A stretch of 64,000 nt of DNA from Saprospiraceae bacterium (GTDB lineage: Bacteria > Bacteroidota > Bacteroidia > Chitinophagales > Saprospiraceae). Under the pieces are notes generated by a model, which worked only from the letters and a program-made list of their open reading frames with translations, made no database searches and was not told where the DNA came from. Positions 57,092 through 64,000 of the stretch are shown one piece after another (position 1 is the stretch's first letter; every line of letters starts with the position of its first letter). The stretch covers positions 186,001 through 250,000 of the forward strand of contig JAHBTU010000005.1 of assembly GCA_019638455.1 (NCBI GenBank), written 5' to 3'. Position numbers and translations under genes: made by a program.

Positions 57092-58759
57092 CTATTTCAT
57101 CAATTCCTCAATCACTTTCCCGGTAGTCCCGTTGGGTTTTGCAATGCGCAACATGGCGGATAGCGTGGGTGCTATGTCGGTAATGTCCACAGGAGCAAAG
57201 GTTTCGCCGGGCTTTATTTTCCAGCCATACCAGATGAGCGGAACGTGTGTGTCGTAGGTGTAGGGAGAGCCGTGCGTGGTGCCGCCTTTCGGGAAAGTCT
57301 TGTCGTCGGCGTGCCAAGCAGGGTCGAGGTGGAAAATGATGTCGCCGGAGCGACGCGGGTGGATGCCCCTGCGGAGCTCAGGGGCAAAGGGATATTCGGA
57401 CGGCAACATCATCAATTCCTCGCGGGTGAAAGCGTCGTACACGCCCGGCTGCTTGCGCAAGTGGTCAATGATGACGGAGGCCACGTCGTTAGGCTCGATG
57501 TCGAGGTCGGCCATCGCGTCCCAATTGAGCCAGATTTGCTGGTTGTTCGCCTCGTGGATGAAATTGCCGCCGATACCCAGCGCGCTGGCCAATGCTTTTT
57601 CCAGCGTCTCTTCCAATTTGCTTTCCGGGAAAACACCAGCCGGGATGCGCAAGTCATTGAGATGGGCTGGGGTCTCCGCTGCGCCATGGTCGGCGGTGAA
57701 AAACAAGAGCACGTTGTTCTTGCCCAGTTTTTTATCCAAAAAATCCAAAAAGCGGGCGATTTCGCGGTCCAAACGCAGGTACATATCCTCCGTTTCCTCG
57801 GCGTGAATGCCAAATTGGTGGCCACAATAGTCGGGGCTTGAAAAACTGATGCAGAGGAAATCGGTTGCCTCGCCCGCGCCGAGCTGCATCTTATTGACCG
57901 CTTCCATCGCAAAATTGAGCGTGAGCGTGTTGCCAAACGGGGTGAAGCGCAACAAACCATAGCCGCCTGTTTTTTTCAAGGTGGGTAGGTCGTAGGGCAT
58001 TTTTTTCCCATGAAGGTAGCGAGCGTAGTCGCCCTTGTTGTATCTGTCCCAATCCTCAAAACTCTCCTGATAAGTGCCGGACACCATTTTGTCCCAATTT
58101 TGAGACAATAGGGAATCGGGCTGGCGACTGGCATTGAAATCCTGTACCCACCTTGGCAGCCCCGTGGAGTCGGGGTAGTAGGTGGAGGTAATCCAATTGC
58201 CCGAAGTGTCGTCGAACCAATAGGCTGCATTGGGGATATGCCCTGCCGGCAGGATGCTCGCCCGGTCTTTCAAGCAAATGCCCACGACCTTCGATTTGAA
58301 ATTGTTGGATAGCCGCAACTCATCGGTGATGGTGGTGGAGAGCAATACGGAGGGCGAATGTTGCCCCACTTTCACGGTGGTGCTGCCGACGGTTTTGTAA
58401 CGCTCGTCGGTGGTGACGTAGCGGTGCTTGCGCCATTCGGGGTCCCACCAATCGTTGCCGATGATGCCGGTCACGGATGGCGTGGCGCCGGCGTAAATGG
58501 CCGCATGGCCCGGCGCGGTGTACGTCGGCGCAAAGTTGTAGCGCGTGTTTTCGCAGGAAAAGCCTTCAGATAGCAGGCGGTTGAAGCCGTTTTGACCGTA
58601 TTTGGCTTGATAGCGATAGAGGAAATCATAGCGCATTTGGTCCACCACAATGCCAACGATTAGCTTTGGGCTTGCAGGGGCGGAGGTGGCGGACGTTTGA
58701 CAAAATGGAGACGCAATAAATGTAAAATGAAGTAGGGCAACGATTGCGAGTGATTTCAT
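57092..58759 (-). CDS. PafA-like alkaline phosphatase
   Basis: 555 residues with a signal peptide (MKSLAIVALLHFTFIASPFC; cleavage before QTSATS). It is an alkaline-phosphatase superfamily phosphomonoesterase with a Thr nucleophile: KLIVGIVVDQMRYDFLYRY (metal Asp), YNFAPTYTAPGHAAIYAG (Thr), GICLKDRASILPAGHIPNAA (the Lys and Arg typical of PafA), FSSPDYCGHQFG and LLFFTADHGAAETP for the remaining zinc ligands. It releases phosphate from organic phosphomonoesters in the periplasm. It is separated from the M4 peptidase gene by that gene's terminator. Confidence 0.94.
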   Translation of the reverse strand: MKSLAIVALLHFTFIASPFCQTSATSAPASPKLIVGIVVDQMRYDFLYRYQAKYGQNGFNRLLSEGFSCENTRYNFAPTYTAPGHAAIYAGATPSVTGIIGNDWWDPEWRKHRYVTTDERYKTVGSTTVKVGQHSPSVLLSTTITDELRLSNNFKSKVVGICLKDRASILPAGHIPNAAYWFDDTSGNWITSTYYPDSTGLPRWVQDFNASRQPDSLLSQNWDKMVSGTYQESFEDWDRYNKGDYARYLHGKKMPYDLPTLKKTGGYGLLRFTPFGNTLTLNFAMEAVNKMQLGAGEATDFLCISFSSPDYCGHQFGIHAEETEDMYLRLDREIARFLDFLDKKLGKNNVLLFFTADHGAAETPAHLNDLRIPAGVFPESKLEETLEKALASALGIGGNFIHEANNQQIWLNWDAMADLDIEPNDVASVIIDHLRKQPGVYDAFTREELMMLPSEYPFAPELRRGIHPRRSGDIIFHLDPAWHADDKTFPKGGTTHGSPYTYDTHVPLIWYGWKIKPGETFAPVDITDIAPTLSAMLRIAKPNGTTGKVIEELMK

Positions 58760-58849
58760 AGAGAGTGTGTTTATCTAAGCATTTTTTCAAAAGCATGCGA
58801 ATAAGAATCAAACATAGCGCAAAAATGAGGAGCCTAACCGACAAAAAAG

Positions 58850-58883
58850 AGACATCCGAGCAGGGAATACAGCTCGGATGTCT
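58850..58883 (-). terminator. Rho-independent terminator of the M4 peptidase gene
   Basis: Perfect arms agacatccgagc / gctcggatgtct around a 10-nt loop. On the minus strand the hairpin is followed by cttttttgt. It lies 31 bp after the peptidase stop. Confidence 0.85.
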
Positions 58884-58913
58884 CACACGGTCAAACTTAA
58901 CGCTGGCTTAAAT

Positions 58914-61900
58914 CTATTGCTTTACCACTTTCGCGGTGACACCGCTATTGCCAGAAAACAGCCGGACGAAGTAAGTGCCAGTGGGCAAATTTTGCATATT
59001 CAGTTCGAGCTGGTTCAAGCCTTCCGCGAGTTGAACCTCGCGGTTTTGCACGGTGGCACCCAACAGATTGACCACGCTGACTTGAACGGCGGCTGCGCTC
59101 GCTGCTTCAATATTGAGCCGTGCCATGTCCGTCACGGGGTTAGGCACGACGGTGAGGCTGATGGTCGAGTGCAAAGGCTCGTCAGTGCCTACGCTGAGGC
59201 TACGGTTGCCGTTGGCAAACCACACCACCAACTGGCGGTCGGCAATGAATTGAGTTTCGTTGCCCGTTCCCGATATTTTGTCGGGGTTGAGGCCGCGCCT
59301 GTAGATGTTGGTGGTGCCGGCTTGGTTGGGGCCTTCGTAGTAGAGGGCGTTGTCCAAGCGGTTATAGGTGGGCCAGCTGTATGCGCCGTTGTTTTCCAAG
59401 ATGATGCCGACATTGCCGGTCTCCACATTGGCGCCCAGAATGTCGTTCTGGTCTTTGATGCCATCGTAGTAATCGAATGCGATGATGTAGGGCGAATTCT
59501 TGGAAAGGGTCGGGTTGCCCACGTTGGTTTTCTGAGGCAGACCGTTGAATAGTTTTGTGATGAAATAATTGCTCGAGTTGGCGAACCCGCCTGCTTCCCA
59601 GAATTTCAGGAAGCCGATGTCCCAATAGCTGATGTTCCCGTTGGTGGTGCTGGAAAGTTCGTTGAAAGCATCGTACATGATGTATTGGCCAGAATAGTCG
59701 AATTCCAAGATGTCTGCGTACTTCACATCGCCTGTGCTTTGGCCAGTGGAGTAGGTTGGGTTGTAGAGTTCAAATGCTACCAGCTCATCAAAAAGTACAT
59801 CATAGACATAAATCAGCTTGTTCTCGTTCTGTGTCAGGGCAGCGACGAAGGTGCCATCTTTTGAGATGGCCGCGTTGCGCCACTCAGGCAGAGAGCTGAG
59901 CGGTGGATTGACGACCGCTTGGAAAGTCGGCGTATAGGAAAGGTCAATAGTGATGATGTGCCCGATGTTATTGACGAACACCACTTGCCCCCCGTTGTCG
60001 CTCACGCTGGGGCGGCTTTTGACGCCCTGTGTATAAATGGTGCCAATGAGCGCGCCGCTCCCGTTGCGGACTTCAAGATTTTGCGAATTGTTGGTCACAC
60101 AAAGCACATAGTCGGTGCCGGGATTGATGGGGAGGTTGCCGAGGTAATTGCCGCCGGGAGTGCTGCCCTGAATGCCGACTTGGTCGAAAGCGGTGGCGGC
60201 GGCAATGCCGACGAGGTTGCCCTGCGGATACAAATCGTTGGCTGCTTGGAGCACGGCGATGCGCAAATCCACAAACTTGCTTGACTTCACCAAGTAGTCC
60301 CTCAATGCCTTGTAAAACACTTGTTCGGCCTTGTCCTTGCCCACATTGGCGTTGTTGGCAAAGAGGTAATACGCCCAGTTGGGGATGCCGCTGTTGATGT
60401 GCACGCCGCCGTTGTCTTGAGTGCCGTTGTATTGCTCGCTCACGGTACGAGGCTGCCACCACGGGCTGTTGGAGTTGACCCCATTGTGGGGGTCTTGCAT
60501 ACTGCGGAGAGCAACGTGGGTGCCGGGCTGCATCACGTCTTCACCAATGAGCCAGTCATCGCGGTCAATCATCGCGCCGAAGATGTCGGCAAATGACTCG
60601 TTGAGTGCGCCGCTTTCATTCTGATAAATCAGATTGGCAGTTTTTTCCACCACACCATGCGTCATTTCGTGACCGCCCACGTCGAGGCCGCGTGCGAGTG
60701 GTCGGAACGTGGAGCCGCCGTTGCCGTACCACATGGCCGCGCCATTCCAGTAGGCGTTTTCCATGGAACTGCCGTTGCTTTCAGTCACGTTGAAAAACGA
60801 GATGATGTTGCCTCCTTGCCCATCAATGGACTCTCGGCCAAAAGTGTTCTTGAAATAGTCGTAACTTTTGATGCTGTTCCAATGCGAGCTCACGGCTCTG
60901 GCGCCGTCGCCTGTGGCAGCGTTGCTAAAATTGGTGGAGCCAGAGGTGAAAAAACTATAATCGAAGTTTTGATTCTGCGGGGAGGTGTTTTTCGCGTTCA
61001 GCGTAACAATGACGCCCACCGGGTCGCCGGGCATGGTAGAAGCCGCGGGCTTAAACATGGGCTTGCTCGCATCTTCCAGATAGTAAGTGGCTCCCTGCTG
61101 CCACGCGCCAAACGAACGGTTTTGGCCGAGCAAGTCAATGCCCGTGCCAATGACCGGCGGCGGGGCAAATGGAGGCTCAGGCATAGGCACATTGGGCAGG
61201 TCTTCTTTCGGGTCGTCGGCGACGGGGAGGCGCGTGACAGCGGTGTGCTCGTGCCTGCCACCGTCAATTTTGCAAGTGAAGTCGTAGTGATGAATCACTT
61301 CGCCCGTCAGCGCATCCACAAAATAGACGACGCGGGTGAGCAGGTTCGGGTGGGCCTCTATGTGCCACGCGAGCCGCTCGTTGTCCAAATTTTCTTCGTG
61401 GTGATAAATGACCAGTTGCGCTTGGAATGGCTCGATTTTGAGCAAATTGAGCAATTCTGGGGTCCAGTCTGTTTTGATATTTTCAAGGCCGATGTTTTGC
61501 TTGGCGCGGTCAATGGCGCGGCTGGCATCCACGACGGGGGTCACGGAGTTGAGTTGGGGCGTGGGGAAATAGCGGCCATTCAGCAGGTCAAAAGCCCCTT
61601 TTCTCGCATGGGCGATGACTTCTCCGCCAAATACCGGCACACCTTTGAAAACTTGCTCCAAACGGACGTGACTATTGCCCAATTGGTCGGTTTCCACCCT
61701 TGTGGCCACAAACTCATTGGCAGGAGCAGCGATTCCCGTAGGTTTCAGGCTCGCCAAATAAGCGAGTGCCCCTGCTTTCACGTCGGCGATATCGGCGGAA
61801 GCCTCGGTGACACCTTCAAACAGAATCGGCATGCCATTCCGCTCGTCGCGAGTGATGCGCACGCCTGATGTCTGTGCGCCGCCTTGAATATCAAGCGCCG

Positions 61901-62096
61901 GAAGTGTCTGAAATTTCACTCCGGCGGGGGCAAGAGGGTTTCGTACCAATGGAACAGCGGATTGGGGCGTGTTGAACTTGATTTGTGAATGGTCAATCGG
62001 TTCGGTTGTTTTTGTCGGCGGGACGATTTTCGCGCTTTGCGCGAACGTGTGGGCGGTGGTCGTCAGGAGAATGGCGAGCAGGAGGATTTTTTTTAT
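58914..62096 (-). CDS. M4-family (thermolysin-like) metallopeptidase with T9SS type A sorting domain; start codon reads ATA
   Basis: About 1060 residues. The zinc site is GGHEMTHGVVEKTANLIYQN (HExxH) with the third ligand in SGALNESFADIFGAM; an FTP/PepSY propeptide region precedes it (AGALAYLASLKP, RLEQVFKGVPVFGGEVIAH, RLAWHIEAHPNLLTRVVYF). The C-terminal half is beta-rich and ends in a T9SS type A domain (VVPNPVTDMARLNIEAAS ... LPTGTYFVRLFSGN). Within the open frame the first usable codon is TTG at 61949, which would lack a signal peptide. Upstream in the same open frame, residues 2-20 read KKILLLAILLTTTAHTFAQ, a textbook signal peptide, and the codon before it (62094-62096) is ATA where ATG is expected. 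It is probably a mutated or unusual start, or a sequencing error. Confidence 0.85.
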   Translation of the reverse strand: MKKILLLAILLTTTAHTFAQSAKIVPPTKTTEPIDHSQIKFNTPQSAVPLVRNPLAPAGVKFQTLPALDIQGGAQTSGVRITRDERNGMPILFEGVTEASADIADVKAGALAYLASLKPTGIAAPANEFVATRVETDQLGNSHVRLEQVFKGVPVFGGEVIAHARKGAFDLLNGRYFPTPQLNSVTPVVDASRAIDRAKQNIGLENIKTDWTPELLNLLKIEPFQAQLVIYHHEENLDNERLAWHIEAHPNLLTRVVYFVDALTGEVIHHYDFTCKIDGGRHEHTAVTRLPVADDPKEDLPNVPMPEPPFAPPPVIGTGIDLLGQNRSFGAWQQGATYYLEDASKPMFKPAASTMPGDPVGVIVTLNAKNTSPQNQNFDYSFFTSGSTNFSNAATGDGARAVSSHWNSIKSYDYFKNTFGRESIDGQGGNIISFFNVTESNGSSMENAYWNGAAMWYGNGGSTFRPLARGLDVGGHEMTHGVVEKTANLIYQNESGALNESFADIFGAMIDRDDWLIGEDVMQPGTHVALRSMQDPHNGVNSNSPWWQPRTVSEQYNGTQDNGGVHINSGIPNWAYYLFANNANVGKDKAEQVFYKALRDYLVKSSKFVDLRIAVLQAANDLYPQGNLVGIAAATAFDQVGIQGSTPGGNYLGNLPINPGTDYVLCVTNNSQNLEVRNGSGALIGTIYTQGVKSRPSVSDNGGQVVFVNNIGHIITIDLSYTPTFQAVVNPPLSSLPEWRNAAISKDGTFVAALTQNENKLIYVYDVLFDELVAFELYNPTYSTGQSTGDVKYADILEFDYSGQYIMYDAFNELSSTTNGNISYWDIGFLKFWEAGGFANSSNYFITKLFNGLPQKTNVGNPTLSKNSPYIIAFDYYDGIKDQNDILGANVETGNVGIILENNGAYSWPTYNRLDNALYYEGPNQAGTTNIYRRGLNPDKISGTGNETQFIADRQLVVWFANGNRSLSVGTDEPLHSTISLTVVPNPVTDMARLNIEAASAAAVQVSVVNLLGATVQNREVQLAEGLNQLELNMQNLPTGTYFVRLFSGNSGVTAKVVKQ

Positions 62097-62321
62097 TGAA
62101 AAGCAGTTTAGTTTGTAATGTGAAAAATCGTTTTTGGGTCAAATGGGCGCTATTTCGTTTCGTGCAAAGTCTTGATTGGAGCGTGACGGCAGTCGGTACA
62201 AATGTAGGGAAGCTCGCAGTCTTTGCATACCGCGATTTGGTCTTTGGCGATGTTCCAGTATTGAAAAATATGGTGTGCAAGGCTTTGCAGAACCTGTCTG
62301 TCCGATTACTTTTGTGACTGT

Positions 62322-62528
62322 GAGTCATCCCAAGAACTCTTGGGGCACAACGACATCAAAACGACTTTCCGCTACACCCATGTCAGCAACCGAACGCTGG
62401 AAAACATAAAAAGTCCGTTTGACGCGCTAAACCTGAAAAACGAGAGGGGGGGCGTGCTTTTTGTATTGTTGACTTCGACAATACAAAAAGCACGACAAAA
62501 GTTTCGCATATTTAAGAGTTCGCAGTAA
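62322..62528 (+). pseudogene. Tyrosine recombinase (integrase) remnant, C-terminal end
   Basis: The frame reads SSQELLGHNDIKTTFRYTHV then SNRTLENIKSPFDALNLKN, the C-terminal box of a phage/integron-type tyrosine recombinase. It has the LGH histidine and the catalytic Tyr in RYTHV. The N-terminal catalytic Arg region is missing because the similarity begins abruptly near 62322. After LNLKN the frame runs through the palindrome at 62453-62494 to a stop at 62526-62528. It marks the left edge of the AT-rich island. Confidence 0.8.
62453..62494. repeat. Perfect 17-bp inverted repeat
   Basis: cgtgctttttgtattgt and its exact complement are separated by 8 bases (tgacttcg). It lies just after the integrase remnant and 90 bp before the methyltransferase start. 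It could be a terminator-like hairpin, an operator, or part of a recombination site. Confidence 0.75.
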
Positions 62529-62583
62529 TGCTAAAAAGTCAGACATCTCCCAATATTGCGACAATTTTAACGACCTTTGAGTT

Positions 62584-64000
62584 ATGCAGACAAATATTTT
62601 TGGTGAAATAGAAACATACGGGCTGACAATTGAACAGGCGGCAAAAACAGCTAATGTTTCAACTGCAACTATTCGTAATTGGATTAAGACAGGTTACTTA
62701 TTTCAATCAGGAAAAGGAATTGTTTCACAGGAGTCTTTTGAGAAATTTATGTCTCAGGTTGCAGGAAAAGAAAAACTAAATGCAAGAGCAAACAAATTAT
62801 TAAAAGATGACCACGACCATAAAGAAGTCTCTGACAAATTGAGTTTATTGATTGAAAAATTCAATGGAGAACAGATAGGCATTGAATACGAAAGTTCACT
62901 TGCAGATTCATATAGAAACAAGGAGGGCATTTATTACACTCCTTCTTGGGTGGTAAAAGATATGTTTAAAAACATAAAAATCAACCCTGATTATAAATTT
63001 TTAGACCCCTGTTGTGGCTCTGGTAATTTTGTTATTGAAGCAATTAGGCAAGGAGTAGCCCCTGAAAATGTTTACGGGTTTGACGTAGATGAAAATGCAG
63101 TTGTAATTACCAAGCAGAGAATCAAAGATGAGTTTGGTTTTGACACCAACAACGTTAAAGTTGGTGATTTTTTACAGGAGGCACACAAGTTAAAGACAGA
63201 AAAAATCACTTACGACCTCATTTTCACTAACCCGCCTTGGGGTAAGAAAATTGAAAAATCTGCAAGAGAGAAGTATTCCTCATTGTATAGTTGCGGAAAT
63301 AGTTTAGACACAACGTCTTTATTTTTGGCAGCGAGTTTATCTATTTTGAAAATTAACGGTTTCTTAGGTTTTTTAATCCAAGAGGCATTTTTCAACATTA
63401 CTACTTTTGAAGACATCAGAAAAAGAGTATTGGCAAAAAAAATACTACGATTTGTGGATTATGGCAAAGCATTCAAAGGTTTAGTTACCAAAGCACAAGC
63501 CATTGTTATTGAAAACAATGCTTCTGACCCCCAAAACATTATTGAATGTTGTTCAGAAAATAATGTGTTCAATAGAACATTGGATTCCTTCAAAGAAAAT
63601 CCTAAACACATTTTTAATTTTTGGACAAATGAAACCGAAGCAAAAATTATTAACCAGCTCTATTCAATAAAACACATAACACTCAAAGACAAAGCAAATT
63701 GGGCATTGGGTATAGTGACGGGGAATAACGATAGATTTTGCAGTAATGAACCGAAAGATGATTATGTTCCTATTTACAAAGGTTCGGATATAACAAAATC
63801 AGGACTTAAAGAACCAAGCACTTTTATTTTTAGTGATTTTTCAAACTTTCAGCAGGTCGCACCCATAGAAATGTATCATTCTAAGGAAAAACTCATTTAC
63901 AAGTTTATCTCATCCGACTTGTGTTTCTATTTTGATACAAAACAACGGTATATCTTAAACAGTGCTAATCTTCTTATTCCTTTGAACATAGGAATATCTG
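62584..64000 (+). CDS. N6-adenine DNA methyltransferase with N-terminal helix-turn-helix (cut by window end)
   Basis: The frame is open from the ATG at 62584 to the window end, giving 472 complete codons with no stop. Residues about 12-40 form a MerR/excisionase-like HTH (GLTIEQAAKTANVSTATIRN, WIKTGYLF). The methyltransferase core has GIYYTPSWVVKDMF, motif I FLDPCCGSGNFVIEAIRQG, VYGFDVDENAV and motif IV TNPPWGKK (N6-adenine type). The later part (WALGIVTGNNDRF, VPIYKGSDI) resembles a TaqI/Eco57I-type target-recognition domain. Such proteins are stand-alone methylases or type II/IIG restriction-modification subunits. Codon use is AT-rich, unlike the rest of the window, which supports horizontal acquisition. 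A nuclease partner, if any, lies beyond the window. Confidence 0.9.
   Translation, partial: MQTNIFGEIETYGLTIEQAAKTANVSTATIRNWIKTGYLFQSGKGIVSQESFEKFMSQVAGKEKLNARANKLLKDDHDHKEVSDKLSLLIEKFNGEQIGIEYESSLADSYRNKEGIYYTPSWVVKDMFKNIKINPDYKFLDPCCGSGNFVIEAIRQGVAPENVYGFDVDENAVVITKQRIKDEFGFDTNNVKVGDFLQEAHKLKTEKITYDLIFTNPPWGKKIEKSAREKYSSLYSCGNSLDTTSLFLAASLSILKINGFLGFLIQEAFFNITTFEDIRKRVLAKKILRFVDYGKAFKGLVTKAQAIVIENNASDPQNIIECCSENNVFNRTLDSFKENPKHIFNFWTNETEAKIINQLYSIKHITLKDKANWALGIVTGNNDRFCSNEPKDDYVPIYKGSDITKSGLKEPSTFIFSDFSNFQQVAPIEMYHSKEKLIYKFISSDLCFYFDTKQRYILNSANLLIPLNIGIS

Overview
The window reads as chromosome from a Bacteroidota bacterium, most likely a Saprospiraceae-like member of the Saprospiria. The evidence is of four kinds. 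Several secreted proteins end in type IX secretion (T9SS) type A sorting domains, and one orphan type B domain is present. Families typical of the phylum occur: DUF3127, DUF3276/PUR, type III glutamine synthetase, BshA, a PafA-like phosphatase, and CRTAC1/ASPIC plus HTTM proteins. Promoter boxes of the form TAnnTTTG with an upstream TTTG are visible. Long HYR-rich surface proteins are present. Base composition is moderately GC-rich up to about 62.3 kb and then turns sharply AT-rich. No rRNA, tRNA or CRISPR array was recognised.

Layout. 0-6 kb: end of an ABC ATPase gene, a DCC-family thiol protein, a peptide-binding lipoprotein, DUF3127, a Trp-repeat secreted protein, a polyprenyl diphosphate synthase and a fatty acid desaturase. 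6-16 kb: a beta-helix T9SS protein, a MazG-like pyrophosphohydrolase, a lipoprotein, LOG, a thioredoxin-fold protein, aroC, a tocopherol-cyclase-like protein and panC. 16-22 kb: an orphan gliding/T9SS type B domain, bshA, a small membrane protein, an SH3b amidase, an alpha/beta hydrolase and an ECF sigma / putative anti-sigma / TonB-C operon. 22-25.5 kb: glgA-glgC glycogen genes. 25.9-32.4 kb: a sugar isomerase-like Tat protein, a triplicated repeat, and a divergent CRTAC1 / HTTM pair. 33-43 kb: a small secreted protein, a 2206-residue HYR/dockerin-like/T9SS surface protein, a structured leader RNA and a GSIII glutamine synthetase. 43-48 kb: MFS transporter, SH3b subtilase and an intact IS4-family element with 9-bp target duplications. 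48.5-58.8 kb: FAH-family enzyme, EEP hydrolase, two rhomboid proteases, a pentameric ligand-gated ion channel homologue, a T9SS protein, DUF3276 with an RDRG tail, rlmN and a PafA-like phosphatase. 58.9-62.1 kb: a T9SS-exported M4 metallopeptidase whose apparent start codon is ATA. From about 62.32 kb: an AT-rich island with an integrase remnant, a perfect inverted repeat and an HTH-bearing N6-adenine DNA methyltransferase cut by the window end.

Intergenic regions are filled by at least five families of short dispersed elements (called A to E here). The clearest result is a 175-176 bp element (C) inserted at TA dinucleotides with TA duplication into two other repeat families. Each event can be read against an uninterrupted copy elsewhere in the window. 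Family B shows an internal hairpin whose loop is inverted between copies. The best candidate for an undescribed functional element is a folded RNA of about 200 nt upstream of the GSIII gene. Its closing stem overlaps a terminator-like hairpin, an arrangement like that of a riboswitch or attenuator.
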